A stretch of DNA of 64,000 nucleotides from Haemophilus parainfluenzae T3T1 (lineage in GTDB: Bacteria; Pseudomonadota; Gammaproteobacteria; Enterobacterales; Pasteurellaceae). Of the stretch, positions 37,273 through 46,840 are shown piece after piece. The position numbers were made by a program, and so were the translations under genes. The stretch covers positions 1,819,501-1,883,500 of the forward strand of contig NC_015964.1 in assembly GCF_000210895.1 (NCBI RefSeq), read 5' to 3'. The notes under the pieces were generated by a model. It was not told the DNA's origin. It was given only the letters and a program-made list of their open reading frames with translations, and made no database searches. Positions within the stretch are counted from its first letter, which is position 1. Every line of letters begins with the position of its first letter.

Positions 37273-37994
37273 TGGCTGAATTAAGCTACGAAGAAGAACT
37301 GCGTTATAACCGCCAAATTATCTTAAAATCGGTCGATTTTGACGGGCAAGAAAAACTCAAAGACAGCCGAATGTTAATTGTCGGTCTGGGTGGTTTAGGC
37401 TGTGCGGCAAGTCAATATCTTGCCGCCGCTGGCGTGGGTCATTTAACCTTGTTGGATTTTGATACCGTATCGCTTTCCAATTTGCAACGTCAGGTGTTGC
37501 ATACCGATAGCCGATTAAATATGCCTAAAGTGGAATCGGCTAAAATCGCGTTACAACAGATTAATCCTCACGTCGAAATTGAAACCATCAATGCACAACT
37601 TTCCGAAGAAAAACTCGCGGAAATCATACCGCACTTTGACGTGGTACTCGATTGTACCGATAACGTGGATATTCGTAATGCGCTCGATCGTGGTTGTGAG
37701 AAAGCGAAGATCCCGCTAATTTCAGGTGCGGCAATTCGTTTAGAAGGACAAGTATCCGTCTTTACTTATGAACCCAATACCCCAACCTATCGCCAGCTTA
37801 GCCAGCTCTTTGGGCAAAATGTTTTAAGTTGTGTAGAAGCAGGCGTACTAGCGCCAATTGTGGGCGTTGTTGGTTCTATTCAAGCCTTAGAAGCCATCAA
37901 AGTGCGGTTAAAAATCGGTTCAAATTTATGTGGACGCTTGTTGTTGATCGATGGATTAACCATGCGTATCCGAGAAATGAAATTGCCTGTTTAA
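37272..37994 (+). CDS. moeB: Molybdopterin-synthase adenylyltransferase MoeB
   Basis: Activates the C-terminal glycine of MoaD by adenylation. It is 240 residues of the ThiF/E1 fold. The nucleotide-binding glycine loop IVGLGGLGCAASQYLAAAG is followed by DFDTVSLSNLQRQ and DCTDNVDIRNALD. The zinc-ligand pairs seen in E. coli MoeB are not evident: only CVEAG-type cysteines remain. It is co-translated with moeA. Confidence 0.93.
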   Translation: MAELSYEEELRYNRQIILKSVDFDGQEKLKDSRMLIVGLGGLGCAASQYLAAAGVGHLTLLDFDTVSLSNLQRQVLHTDSRLNMPKVESAKIALQQINPHVEIETINAQLSEEKLAEIIPHFDVVLDCTDNVDIRNALDRGCEKAKIPLISGAAIRLEGQVSVFTYEPNTPTYRQLSQLFGQNVLSCVEAGVLAPIVGVVGSIQALEAIKVRLKIGSNLCGRLLLIDGLTMRIREMKLPV

Positions 37995-38070
37995 GTTTTC
38001 TCTTAACATTTAGGCAGACAGAAAGTTTGTCTACACAAATCATTATTATGACTTAGCATTGAAACAACGT

Positions 38071-38331
38071 ATGGATATTCTCTTTGAGTGTATTTTCCGT
38101 TTATTTTTTGAAGGATTATTTGAATTTCTATTCAATAAATATTCCAAATTAAGTTGGGGATTATGGTATGTATTTTCCCTGTTATTTGGTTTCTATTTCT
38201 TTAATTTCCTTAATATGGATAAATCTGCTTGGGTAATTTGTTTATTAGCTATTCTAGCTGGTGGACTTACAATGCTTATTACCCTAGTCTTCGTTTTTTT
38301 AATTAAAAAATTGATATTGAGGAAAAAATAA
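38071..38331 (+). CDS. Small hydrophobic membrane protein, unknown
   Basis: 86 residues from the ATG at 38071 (a TTG four codons earlier is the alternative). Two long hydrophobic helices (WGLWYVFSLLFGFYFFNFL and the WVICLLAILAGGLTMLITLV region) follow an aromatic, amphipathic N-terminus, and the tail is positive (KKLILRKK). I recognise no family. The ribosome site is weak, so expression is not certain. It lies between moeB and yedE in the same direction. Confidence 0.5.
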   Translation: MDILFECIFRLFFEGLFEFLFNKYSKLSWGLWYVFSLLFGFYFFNFLNMDKSAWVICLLAILAGGLTMLITLVFVFLIKKLILRKK

Positions 38332-38560
38332 GGGCGATAGATTGACTTTATTCTCTCATCTTAAAATTCAAAATTACCCACAAATAATTATCCATCCCCT
38401 CGTGCATTACCCAAAAACAAATGCTATTATCTTGTTCGACAATTCATTTGTCTATATCGCAAGTTTTGTGTATAGGAAAATGGTAGACACTTCAAAAATC
38501 TCTTCATTTTATACCGCACTTGCAAATCATCATTTCATCATTTTAAGGATTAACTCTCTC

Positions 38561-39784
38561 ATGAAAGAGGTTTTGCAACAATTTAAACAAAATTATCTGA
38601 TTAAATACTGGAATCCTGTCGCGGCAGTTATTGCTGCGGGGCTTATTTCAGCTTATTACTTTGGGGTAACTGGCACTTATTGGGCCGTTACGGGGGAATT
38701 TACCCGTTGGGGCGGTCATGCTTTGCAAGCGCTAGGCATCGATGTGTCCAACTGGAGCTACTATAAAATTATCGGCATGCAAGGCACGATTTTTACTCGT
38801 ATTGATGGCGTGATGATTTTAGGTATGTTCGCGGGATGTATTTCGGCTGCACTTTGGGCAAACAACGTGAAATGGCGTAATCAACCGCACAAACGTCGTA
38901 TTGTTCAAGCCCTCATCGGGGGTGCATTAGCCGGTTTTGGGGCACGCTTAGCAATGGGCTGTAACCTCGCTTCTCTCTTCACCGGTATTCCACAATTTTC
39001 GGTTCACGCTTGGTTCTTCACTATTGCTACTGCTGTAGGTACTTACGCAGGCGTAAAAGTCACCTTACTCCCGATGTTCCGTGTGAAATTAGAATTGAAA
39101 AAAGGCGCGGCAAAATTACAAGAAACGGATCCGAAACAAGCAAATCGTCGTTTTTGGATTGGCATGGTGGTCTTTTTTGCTTACCTAATTGCTTCACTTT
39201 ATGTGATGACAAACTCCATCAAACTGGGTTTTGCGATGCTTTGTGGTTTAGCTTTCGGTTTATTAATTGAACGAGCTCAAATTTGCTTTACTTCCGCTTT
39301 CCGTGATTTATGGGTAACCGGCCGTGCTTATATGGCAAAAGCCATCATCTTCGGTATTATCGTTGGTACGCTTGGCGTATTCAGCTACATTCAATTAGGC
39401 GTCCCTGCCAAAATCATGTGGGCGGGTCCAAATGCGATTATCGGTGGTTTATTATTTGGCTTCGGTATCGTATTAGCAGGCGGATGTGAAACCGGTTGGA
39501 TGTATCGTTCAATGGAAGGACAAGTTCACTTTATGTGGGTAGGTGTGGGTAACGTTGTTGGTTCAACCTATTTAGCCTACGCATGGGACGATCTTGCTCC
39601 TGTACTTGCGTTAGATTACGAAAAACTAAACTTATTGAAATCCTTTGGCCCTGTTGGCGGTTTATTAGTGAATTACGGCTTGCTTATTCTCTGCTTAATT
39701 GCTGTTGTTTGGTGGGAACGCCATTTCTTGAAAAAAGCCAAAGCTAAAATCGCAGCAGCAAATCCACAAGCTTGTGGTTGCTAA
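38561..39784 (+). CDS. yedE: YedE family selenium/sulfur transport membrane protein
   Basis: Inner membrane protein of the YeeE/YedE (Sulf_transp) family, 407 residues with about ten helices. Conserved segments include GTYWAVTGEFTRWGG, GFGARLAMGCNLASLFTGIPQFS, ERAQICFTSAFRDLW and GGCETGWMYRSMEGQVH, whose cysteines probably handle the chalcogen. I start at 38561, where homology begins and AAGGA precedes. An open extension of 73 codons upstream has no homology. YedE-like genes are known to occur with selenium-using genomes, and this one has a selenoprotein FdhF. Confidence 0.88.
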   Translation: MKEVLQQFKQNYLIKYWNPVAAVIAAGLISAYYFGVTGTYWAVTGEFTRWGGHALQALGIDVSNWSYYKIIGMQGTIFTRIDGVMILGMFAGCISAALWANNVKWRNQPHKRRIVQALIGGALAGFGARLAMGCNLASLFTGIPQFSVHAWFFTIATAVGTYAGVKVTLLPMFRVKLELKKGAAKLQETDPKQANRRFWIGMVVFFAYLIASLYVMTNSIKLGFAMLCGLAFGLLIERAQICFTSAFRDLWVTGRAYMAKAIIFGIIVGTLGVFSYIQLGVPAKIMWAGPNAIIGGLLFGFGIVLAGGCETGWMYRSMEGQVHFMWVGVGNVVGSTYLAYAWDDLAPVLALDYEKLNLLKSFGPVGGLLVNYGLLILCLIAVVWWERHFLKKAKAKIAAANPQACGC

Positions 39785-39824
39785 TTAAATATTAACGAAT
39801 TCATTCCAAAAAGAGGACATTATT

Positions 39825-40094
39825 ATGGCATTTACCGTTGTTCAAAAATTAGATAAAGATCCAAAAGACATCACCCCAGATTACACGTTAGATACGCTAG
39901 GTGAACCTTGCCCGTATCCAGCAATCGTGATGCTCGAAACCATGCCACAATTACAAAAAGGCGAAATTTTAGAGCTATTAAGTGACTGCGCTCAATCTAT
40001 CAACAACATTCCTGTTGATACTAAAAACCACGGTTACACACTATTAAGCGTAGAACAAGATGGCACCAAATTACGCTATTTGATTCAACGTTAA
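39825..40094 (+). CDS. yedF: YedF, TusA/SirA-like sulfur carrier family protein
   Basis: 89 residues of the TusA fold, with the conserved active-site motif TLDTLGEPCPYPAIVMLETM containing the single sulfur- or selenium-carrying cysteine. It lies 40 bases after yedE with AGAGGA upstream, so the pair is an operon as in E. coli. A role in passing sulfur or selenium from YedE is inferred from the family and the pairing. Confidence 0.9.
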   Translation: MAFTVVQKLDKDPKDITPDYTLDTLGEPCPYPAIVMLETMPQLQKGEILELLSDCAQSINNIPVDTKNHGYTLLSVEQDGTKLRYLIQR

Positions 40095-40097
40095 TGT

Positions 40098-40128
40098 AAA
40101 AAGTGCGGTCAATTTTGACCGCATTTTT
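40098..40128 (+). terminator. Uptake-sequence terminator after yedF
   Basis: TGCGGTCAA and its complement TTGACCGCA face each other, with A and T flanks and TATATTTTTT after. Confidence 0.7.
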
Positions 40129-40195
40129 ATATTTTTTAGCAAGACACATCTGATAAAAAACAACCCCATTTTACTATCAGCGCTTACATTGAATC

Positions 40196-41035
40196 CTATT
40201 CATAATACTCGTATTGATAAGTCTTTTTGGTCTTCCATACCCCATCTTTGTTATAGATTATCTCTTCAATAACATTACCATGTTTATCAAATTGGTATGA
40301 TACGGTTATCCAGTTGATGCGTATTCCAACGCTAAACATTTCACTTTTTAATAAGCGATGATTTTTATCAAAAGAATTTTTCACACTATTGATAAAAACG
40401 TTTAAAGATTCGGTAAATGAACCATCATTTTCGTAATGATAAATATCGCAATCTTTTTCTACATTATCTTCAATACGACATATTTTACTCAGTTTACCAT
40501 TTTCATAATCGTATTTTTTTATATCTGATGTTGTTTTATTCTCTACATCATACTCTTGAGTTTTGAGCAAAGTACCCGCTTTATCATAAAAATGCTCTTT
40601 ATATGATGATGAAAAATCCGGTGTGTCCTTATATTCTACAAACTGCATGACACCACTACCATCTGGATTATCTACATAACGATAAAATGCACTAAATGTT
40701 TTCAGCTCAGGATTGGTTTCAGTTACATTATCATCTTGAATTTCTAATAATCGATTCTGATCATCATACTTATAGTAACGAATTGTGATCTTTTCTTTAT
40801 CAAAAAGAACGCCCTGTTCCTTTTCTTTTATCAAAAAGCCTTGTTCGTTATAAAAGCTATCTAGATAACTTACTGTCCCATTATCGGGCAAGGCTGAATT
40901 ACCTTCCTCCTTGGATTTAATTGATTTCACTTTTCCTTGTAAGTGATGCTTTGCCCAATCATTCTCAATTGGAAATAGCGCGAAGGCAGAAGTTGAAAAA
41001 GAAAAAAGGAATAGAAAAAGGATGTGTTTATTCAT
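40196..41035 (-). CDS. Secreted protein with YD/RHS-like repeats, unknown
   Basis: 279 residues. A clear signal peptide (MNKHILFLFLFSFSTSAFA) predicts export to the periplasm or surface. The mature part has about seven degenerate repeats of the form Y/F-x-D-x-x-G/N-x-L-x-x, for example YYKYDDQNRLLEI, HFYDKAGTLLKTQEYD, YDYENGKLSKI and YQFDKHGNVIEEI, like short RHS/YD beta-strand repeats. It has no cysteine pair suggesting a lipoprotein. It is monocistronic between yedF and pntB. I assign no function. Confidence 0.75.
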   Translation of the reverse strand: MNKHILFLFLFSFSTSAFALFPIENDWAKHHLQGKVKSIKSKEEGNSALPDNGTVSYLDSFYNEQGFLIKEKEQGVLFDKEKITIRYYKYDDQNRLLEIQDDNVTETNPELKTFSAFYRYVDNPDGSGVMQFVEYKDTPDFSSSYKEHFYDKAGTLLKTQEYDVENKTTSDIKKYDYENGKLSKICRIEDNVEKDCDIYHYENDGSFTESLNVFINSVKNSFDKNHRLLKSEMFSVGIRINWITVSYQFDKHGNVIEEIIYNKDGVWKTKKTYQYEYYE

Positions 41036-41105
41036 GAAAATCTCTTAAAAAAATTAAATACTGAATGATTCTAAATAATTACGAGAAAAATTCAATAAAC
41101 AAAAA

Positions 41106-41133
41106 ACCGCACTTTAATCTCTCAAAGTGCGGT
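41106..41133 (-). terminator. Uptake-sequence terminator of pntB
   Basis: ACCGCACTTT and AAAGTGCGGT form a perfect 10-bp stem, eight-base loop. On the minus strand it is followed by TTTTTTG. Confidence 0.85.
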
Positions 41134-41155
41134 CAGTTTTACTTCAGTTTTTTGC

Positions 41156-42535
41156 TTATTTGTTTAATGCAGTAAGAATGTCATCAACACGTTCTTTTGC
41201 ATCACCAAAGAGCATTTGAGTATTTTCTTTGAAGAATAATGGGTTTTGAACGCCTGCGTAACCTACCGCCATAGAGCGTTTGAATACGATAACGTTTTGA
41301 GCTTTCCATACTTCTAACACCGGCATACCGGCGATTGGGCTGTTTGGATCTTCCATTGCAGCTGGGTTTACGGTATCGTTTGCACCGATAACCAATACCA
41401 CATCAGTATCTGCGAAATCATCATTAATTTCATCCATTTCAAGCACGATGTCATAAGGTACTTTTGCTTCCGCTAAAAGTACGTTCATATGACCCGGTAA
41501 ACGACCTGCAACAGGGTGAATACCAAAACGCACGTTAATGCCACGCTCACGCAATTTCGCCGTAATTTCAGCCACTGGATATTGCGCTTGTGCTACCGCC
41601 ATACCATATCCTGGTGTGATGATTACAGAGCTTGCATTTTTAAGTAATTCAGCCACTTCTTCTGCGGTTGTTTCACGGTGTTCACCTTGCTCTTCATCAG
41701 AAGATACTTGAACATCATTACCAAAACCACCTGCGATCACGCTGATAAATGAGCGGTTCATCGCTTTACACATAATGTAAGAAAGAATCGCACCAGAAGA
41801 ACCCACTAATGCACCGGTAACGATAAGCAAGTCATTGCTCAACATGAAACCCGCTGCAGCTGCTGCCCAACCAGAATAAGAGTTAAGCATTGAAACCACA
41901 ACCGGCATATCCGCACCACCGATAGATGCCACTAAGTGCCAGCCGAATGCAAGAGCAATCGCGGTCATGAGTAACACTGGGAAGATATTATCTGGGTTGT
42001 TTAAGAATGCCACCATCAAGAAAGCTGAAACCACTAATGCCGCTAAATTTAATTTATGGCGATGTGGCAACATTAACGCTTTTGAATTGATTTTGCCGCT
42101 TAATTTACCGAATGCTACGATAGAACCCGTGAATGTTACCGCACCGATGAAGATCCCTAAGAATACTTCAACGTTATGGATATTCATTAACACTGGATCA
42201 GTTTCGTGTGTTAAGCCGTAGCTGTTAAAGCCTACGAGCACTGCTGCTAAACCTACAAAGCTGTGAAGGATCGCAACGAGTTCAGGCATTTCAGTCATTT
42301 CAACTTTTAATGCACGTTGAACACCAATCACGCCACCGATGATCATCGCAATGATGATCCATAATGTGCCTTCAGATTGCGGGCCGAAAATGGTTGCAAC
42401 AAGGGCAATTGTCATACCGACAATACCATACCAACAACCGGCTTTTGCCGTTTCATGTTTAGAAAGACCGGCTAAGCTCATAATGAAAAGTAATGCAGCA
42501 ATAATATAGGCTGCTTGTACTAAACCTTCAGACAT
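41156..42535 (-). CDS. pntB: NAD(P) transhydrogenase subunit beta
   Basis: Membrane and NADP(H)-binding subunit of the proton-pumping transhydrogenase that makes NADPH from NADH. It is 459 residues. The N-terminal half has about nine helices. The C-terminal NADP domain has [40 protein letters not shown] and [14 protein letters not shown]. It lies ten bases after pntA. Confidence 0.96.
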   Translation of the reverse strand: MSEGLVQAAYIIAALLFIMSLAGLSKHETAKAGCWYGIVGMTIALVATIFGPQSEGTLWIIIAMIIGGVIGVQRALKVEMTEMPELVAILHSFVGLAAVLVGFNSYGLTHETDPVLMNIHNVEVFLGIFIGAVTFTGSIVAFGKLSGKINSKALMLPHRHKLNLAALVVSAFLMVAFLNNPDNIFPVLLMTAIALAFGWHLVASIGGADMPVVVSMLNSYSGWAAAAAGFMLSNDLLIVTGALVGSSGAILSYIMCKAMNRSFISVIAGGFGNDVQVSSDEEQGEHRETTAEEVAELLKNASSVIITPGYGMAVAQAQYPVAEITAKLRERGINVRFGIHPVAGRLPGHMNVLLAEAKVPYDIVLEMDEINDDFADTDVVLVIGANDTVNPAAMEDPNSPIAGMPVLEVWKAQNVIVFKRSMAVGYAGVQNPLFFKENTQMLFGDAKERVDDILTALNK

Positions 42536-42545
42536 CGTCTTCTCC

Positions 42546-44087
42546 TTAACCTTTTCTAAACATCGCCAACATACGTTGGGTTACACGGAAACCACCAAAG
42601 ATGTTGATACTTGCCACCAAGATTGCCACAAAGGCTAATACATCAATAAAGAAGTTACCTGTTGGTTGTCTAATTTGCAGTAATGCACCCACAATAATGA
42701 TACCTGAAATCGCATTGGTTACCGCCATAAGTGGGGTGTGTAAAGCGTGGCTGACGTTCCAAACCACGTAGTAACCAACTACACAAGCCAATACGAATAC
42801 GGTGAAGTGAGAAAGGAATGCCGCTGGCGCCACAGATGCAAGCCAGAGGAATAACACACCTACACCTGCCATCACACCGTATTTGATGCGAGGATCTGCC
42901 GGTTTTTCTTCCTCTTTTTTAACCGCACTTTGTGCCGCTTTCGCTTCTTGTTTTGGTTGTGCTGACACTTGGATTTGTGCTGGTGGAATTTCTTCCCCAT
43001 CACGTACTACGGTCACACCGCGTAATACCACATCGTCAAAATCGATATTAATCTTACCGTCTTTTTCTTTACAAAGTAGTTTTAATAAATTAACTAAGTT
43101 TGTACCGTAAAGTTGGGAAGATTGTGTTGGTAAACGACTTGGGAAATCGGTGTAACCAATCACTTTTACTTGGTTCTCAGTGGTGACCACTTTACCTGCT
43201 TCAGTGTAAGCACAGTTACCACCGGTTGCAGCTGCTAAGTCCACCACCACAGAACCCGGTTTCATGGAATCAACCATTTCTTTTGTGATTAAGCGTGGGG
43301 CTGGTTTACCTGGAATCGCCGCAGTGGTAATAATGATATCCACTTCTTTGGCTTGTTCCGCATAAAGCTCCATCGCGCGGCGGTTAAATTCTTCTGACAT
43401 CACTTTCGCGTAACCATCGCCGCTGCCGCCTTCTTCTTTGAAATCAATTTCTAAGAAAGACGCGCCCATACTTTGTACTTGTTCTTTTACTTCTGGACGA
43501 GAGTCAAAAGCACGAACAATCGCACCAAGGCTATTCGCAGCACCAATCGCGGCAAGACCCGCTACACCGGCACCAATGACTAACACTTTTGCTGGTGGTA
43601 CTTTACCTGCTGCGGTAATTTGTCCCGTGAAGAAACTACCAAATTCATGAGCGGCTTCAATCACCGCACGATAACCAGAAATATTCGCCATAGAGCTTAA
43701 TGCATCAAGCGCTTGCGCACGGGAAATACGTGGCACAGAATCCATCGCTAATACATTAATTTTTTTCGACGTGAGTTTTTTCATTAAATCCGGATTTTGT
43801 GCGCGCCAAATGAAGCTCACAAGTATTGCACCTTCCTTCATTTGATCAATTTCTGCATCCGTTGGTGGATTCACTTTAAAAATCACATCCGAATGCCACA
43901 CTTCTGAACTTGAGCCAATTTTTGCGCCGGCGTCGATAAATGCTTGGTCTTCAAAACTCGCTTTAAATCCCGCATTGTGTTCTACGATGACGTCAAAGCC
44001 CAGTTTTAAGATCTGCTGAACCGTTTTTGGCGTTGCCGCCACACGATTTTCGCTCTCAAGCAGTTCTCTAGGTACACCAATTAACAT
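42546..44087 (-). CDS. pntA: NAD(P) transhydrogenase subunit alpha
   Basis: NAD(H)-binding subunit of the transhydrogenase, 513 residues. The N-terminal alanine-dehydrogenase-like domain has RDQA-like [19 protein letters not shown], the glycine loop [17 protein letters not shown] and [13 protein letters not shown]. The C-terminal section has about four helices. An uptake sequence interrupts the linker ([12 protein letters not shown]). The pntAB operon has a CRP-type site 141 bases upstream. Confidence 0.96.
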   Translation of the reverse strand: MLIGVPRELLESENRVAATPKTVQQILKLGFDVIVEHNAGFKASFEDQAFIDAGAKIGSSSEVWHSDVIFKVNPPTDAEIDQMKEGAILVSFIWRAQNPDLMKKLTSKKINVLAMDSVPRISRAQALDALSSMANISGYRAVIEAAHEFGSFFTGQITAAGKVPPAKVLVIGAGVAGLAAIGAANSLGAIVRAFDSRPEVKEQVQSMGASFLEIDFKEEGGSGDGYAKVMSEEFNRRAMELYAEQAKEVDIIITTAAIPGKPAPRLITKEMVDSMKPGSVVVDLAAATGGNCAYTEAGKVVTTENQVKVIGYTDFPSRLPTQSSQLYGTNLVNLLKLLCKEKDGKINIDFDDVVLRGVTVVRDGEEIPPAQIQVSAQPKQEAKAAQSAVKKEEEKPADPRIKYGVMAGVGVLFLWLASVAPAAFLSHFTVFVLACVVGYYVVWNVSHALHTPLMAVTNAISGIIIVGALLQIRQPTGNFFIDVLAFVAILVASINIFGGFRVTQRMLAMFRKG

Positions 44088-44227
44088 AAATGTTTCCCTC
44101 TGGTTGATGAAATTTCAGACAAACTCACGCCTGTCCCTGTCTCTTAAATGACAAAAAGTCATGCAACGATAAATGTATCACTTATTGCGATTGTTTGGGG
44201 AAATTTTTTAACTGGTTTTACAAGATA

Positions 44228-44245
44228 TTGTGATAGGGATCACAA
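44228..44245. promoter_or_regulatory. CRP-type site upstream of pntAB
   Basis: TTGTGATAGGGATCACAA has fully symmetric seven-base arms and contains TGTGA-N6-TCACA exactly. It is 141 bases before pntA. Confidence 0.6.
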
Positions 44246-44365
44246 AAGTGTGGATATGAAAATATCGTATGCAGAATTGCTCACTTAACCCAATGATTAT
44301 TCCTGAGAAAGCGATGAATTAAAATAACGGAAAAACTGACCGCACTTAAATAAAAGGAACAAAAA

Positions 44366-44388
44366 AGCCCGATATGATTTATCGGGCT
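44366..44388 (-). terminator. Terminator of tldD
   Basis: 9-bp stem (AGCCCGATA / TATCGGGCT), five-base loop, followed on the minus strand by TTTTTGTTCC. Confidence 0.85.
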
Positions 44389-44394
44389 ACATGC

Positions 44395-45843
44395 TTAATT
44401 TGTTCCACCAACGGTGATTTCATCAATTTTCAAGGCGGGTTGCCCAACACCGACCGGTACACTTTGGCCATCTTTGCCGCATACACCGATACCAAGATCT
44501 AAGTCTGTTTCATCGGCGACCATAGAAACTTTTTGCATCACATCGATACCGCTGCCAATTAATGTAGCGCCTTTAACAGGTTTGGTGATTTTGCCTTTTT
44601 CAATAAGATAAGCTTCAGATGTCGAGAACACAAATTTACCCGAGGTGATATCCACCTGCCCCCCACCGAAGTGCGGTGCATAAATACCGCGATCCACAGA
44701 GGCTACTAAATCTTCAAATTTGCTTTGACCTGCCAACATATAGGTATTCGTCATTCGTGGCATTGGTAAATGCGCATAAGATTCACGACGACCATTCCCC
44801 GTTGGTTTCACGCCCATTAATCGCGCATTGAGTTTATCTTGCATGTAGCCTTGCAAAATCCCATCTTTGATTAAAACGTTACACTGACTTGGCACGCCTT
44901 CATCATCAATGGTTAGAGAACCACGGCGGTTTTGTAATGTACCATCATCCACAATTGTACATAATGGCGACGTCACCAACTCACCAATTTTACCCGTAAA
45001 TAAGGAACTTTCTTTGCGGTTGAAATCCCCTTCCAAACCGTGTCCTACTGCTTCATGAAGCAACACACCTGGCCAACCAGCCCCTAATACCACTGGCATT
45101 AATCCTGCCGGTGCTGCGACCGCACTTAAATTCACAAGGGCTTGACGAACCGCTTCTTTGGCAAAATTAACGGCACGAATATCCCCATTTACCACTTCAA
45201 AGAACCAATCTAAGCCAAAGCGGCCACCTGAACCACAACTACCACGCTCACGTTTGCCATCTTCTTCCACGAGAACCGAAATGGATAAACGCACAAGCGG
45301 GCGAATATCTGCAGCAAGTGTGCCATCTGTTGCGACCACTAACACTTCTTCATAAATCGAACTTAATGCTGCAGAGACATGTGTAACACGAGGATCTTCG
45401 GCTCGAGCTGTACGATCCACGAGGTGCAATAACTCGATCTTTTTCTCTTTGCTTAAACTTTCTAATGGATTAATCGCCGCATAACGCTGAACCGCATTCA
45501 CCGCATTAAATGCTTGAGGCGAAATTAAATTGCCTTCTTTAATTTGTGCAATACCTTTTACGGCCTCTGCACATTGTTGTAATGAGGCTAAGTTGATTTG
45601 GTCAGAATACGCAAAGCCTGTTTTTTCGCCAGAAACTGCGCGTACACCGACACCGCGATCAATATGAAAGCCACCTTCTTTAATAATACTATCTTCTAAT
45701 ACCCAGCTTTCATCTTGGCTTAATTGAAAATAAAGATCTGCATAATCAATATGACGATGTGACATCACATCAAAAATATTAAGCAATGATTGATGAGATA
45801 AATTGCTTGGTGCAAGTAAGGTATCTGAAACCTGTTTTAACAT
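44395..45843 (-). CDS. tldD: Metalloprotease TldD
   Basis: Zinc peptidase that, with TldE (PmbA), degrades unfolded peptides and processes some modified peptides. It is 482 residues from the ATG at 45843, which has GGAG at good spacing. An ATG 12 codons earlier is less likely because it lacks homology. The zinc motif is [11 protein letters not shown] (HExxxH type). [31 protein letters not shown] and the terminal [14 protein letters not shown] follow the family. The partner gene is not in the window. Confidence 0.95.
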   Translation of the reverse strand: MLKQVSDTLLAPSNLSHQSLLNIFDVMSHRHIDYADLYFQLSQDESWVLEDSIIKEGGFHIDRGVGVRAVSGEKTGFAYSDQINLASLQQCAEAVKGIAQIKEGNLISPQAFNAVNAVQRYAAINPLESLSKEKKIELLHLVDRTARAEDPRVTHVSAALSSIYEEVLVVATDGTLAADIRPLVRLSISVLVEEDGKRERGSCGSGGRFGLDWFFEVVNGDIRAVNFAKEAVRQALVNLSAVAAPAGLMPVVLGAGWPGVLLHEAVGHGLEGDFNRKESSLFTGKIGELVTSPLCTIVDDGTLQNRRGSLTIDDEGVPSQCNVLIKDGILQGYMQDKLNARLMGVKPTGNGRRESYAHLPMPRMTNTYMLAGQSKFEDLVASVDRGIYAPHFGGGQVDITSGKFVFSTSEAYLIEKGKITKPVKGATLIGSGIDVMQKVSMVADETDLDLGIGVCGKDGQSVPVGVGQPALKIDEITVGGTN

Positions 45844-45922
45844 TTGTTCTCCGACATTTATAAAATTTAATTCTGCCAAATCACCCCTCGCCGCTCTTTG
45901 CTAAAAAGGGATAGTTTTTTGA

Positions 45923-46771
45923 CTAATCTAAATTATCCAATCCAAATTGGTATAAGGCATTTTTCTTATAACCATAAAGTTCAGCCACAATTGCCGCGGC
46001 TTTTTTTAAAGGGAGCTCTTTGGCAATCAAAGTAAGTGCTTTAATTGCTTGCGGTGAAAACTCTTCGCTATCTTCTGATTTTGGTTTACCTTCCACAATT
46101 AACACCATCTCACCTTTCGTGCGATTCGGATCTTCACTTAACCATTGACGAAGATCACTTAATTTATCCCCTGCAATGGTTTCCCATGTTTTCGTAATTT
46201 CACGGGCAAGTACAACATAGCGTTCACCACCTAATACATCTTGCATATCGGCAAGGGTATCTAAAATGCGGTGGGTTGATTCATAAAAGATTAAAGTGCG
46301 GTCTTCTTCTGCGATATTTTCTAACTTATCTTTACGCGCCTTGGTTTTGGCCGGTAAAAAGCCTTCAAAGCAAAAACGGTCAGATGCGATGCCCGATGCG
46401 CATAATGCAGTAATCGCTGCACAAGCACCGGGTAATGGCACCACTTTAATGCCAGCCTCACGACATTGACGCACTAAATGAAAACCTGGATCGCTAATTA
46501 AAGGGGTTCCCGCATCTGAAATTAATGCAATATTGGTGCCTTGTTTTAGCTTTTCTACCAATACATGAGCTTTTTCTTGTTCATTGTGATCATGCAAGGC
46601 GAAAAAAGGCTTTTTGATACCATAATGGCTGAGCAATAAACCACTGTGTCGCGTGTCTTCCGCAGCAATTAAATCCACTTGTGAAAAGGTTTCTAAAGCA
46701 CGTTGTGTTATATCTTGTAAATTCCCGATTGGCGTGGCGACAATATATAAAATTCCGGTTAAATCATTCAT
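45923..46771 (-). CDS. rsmI: 16S rRNA (cytidine-1402 2'-O) methyltransferase RsmI
   Basis: SAM-dependent tetrapyrrole-methylase-fold enzyme that methylates C1402 in the ribosomal P site. It is 282 residues. The conserved motifs [39 protein letters not shown] and [11 protein letters not shown] are present. It is divergent from lpoA. Confidence 0.95.
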   Translation of the reverse strand: MNDLTGILYIVATPIGNLQDITQRALETFSQVDLIAAEDTRHSGLLLSHYGIKKPFFALHDHNEQEKAHVLVEKLKQGTNIALISDAGTPLISDPGFHLVRQCREAGIKVVPLPGACAAITALCASGIASDRFCFEGFLPAKTKARKDKLENIAEEDRTLIFYESTHRILDTLADMQDVLGGERYVVLAREITKTWETIAGDKLSDLRQWLSEDPNRTKGEMVLIVEGKPKSEDSEEFSPQAIKALTLIAKELPLKKAAAIVAELYGYKKNALYQFGLDNLD

Positions 46772-46840
46772 TTTTGTTTGCTTTTACATTGTGAGATAAG
46801 TAAGATCGACCATTATTGATTTATTCATTATGGAGCGAAT

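Larger units (their letters stand above)
44088..44394. other. Region upstream of pntA
   Basis: 307 bases without a gene. It holds the pntA promoter region with a symmetric CRP-type site (44228-44245), one uptake sequence (near 44340), and the tldD terminator at its right end. Confidence 0.65.

Noticed and set aside
38342-38560. 73-codon N-terminal extension of yedE
   Set aside because: No resemblance to YedE. Homology and an AAGGA site both point to 38561.
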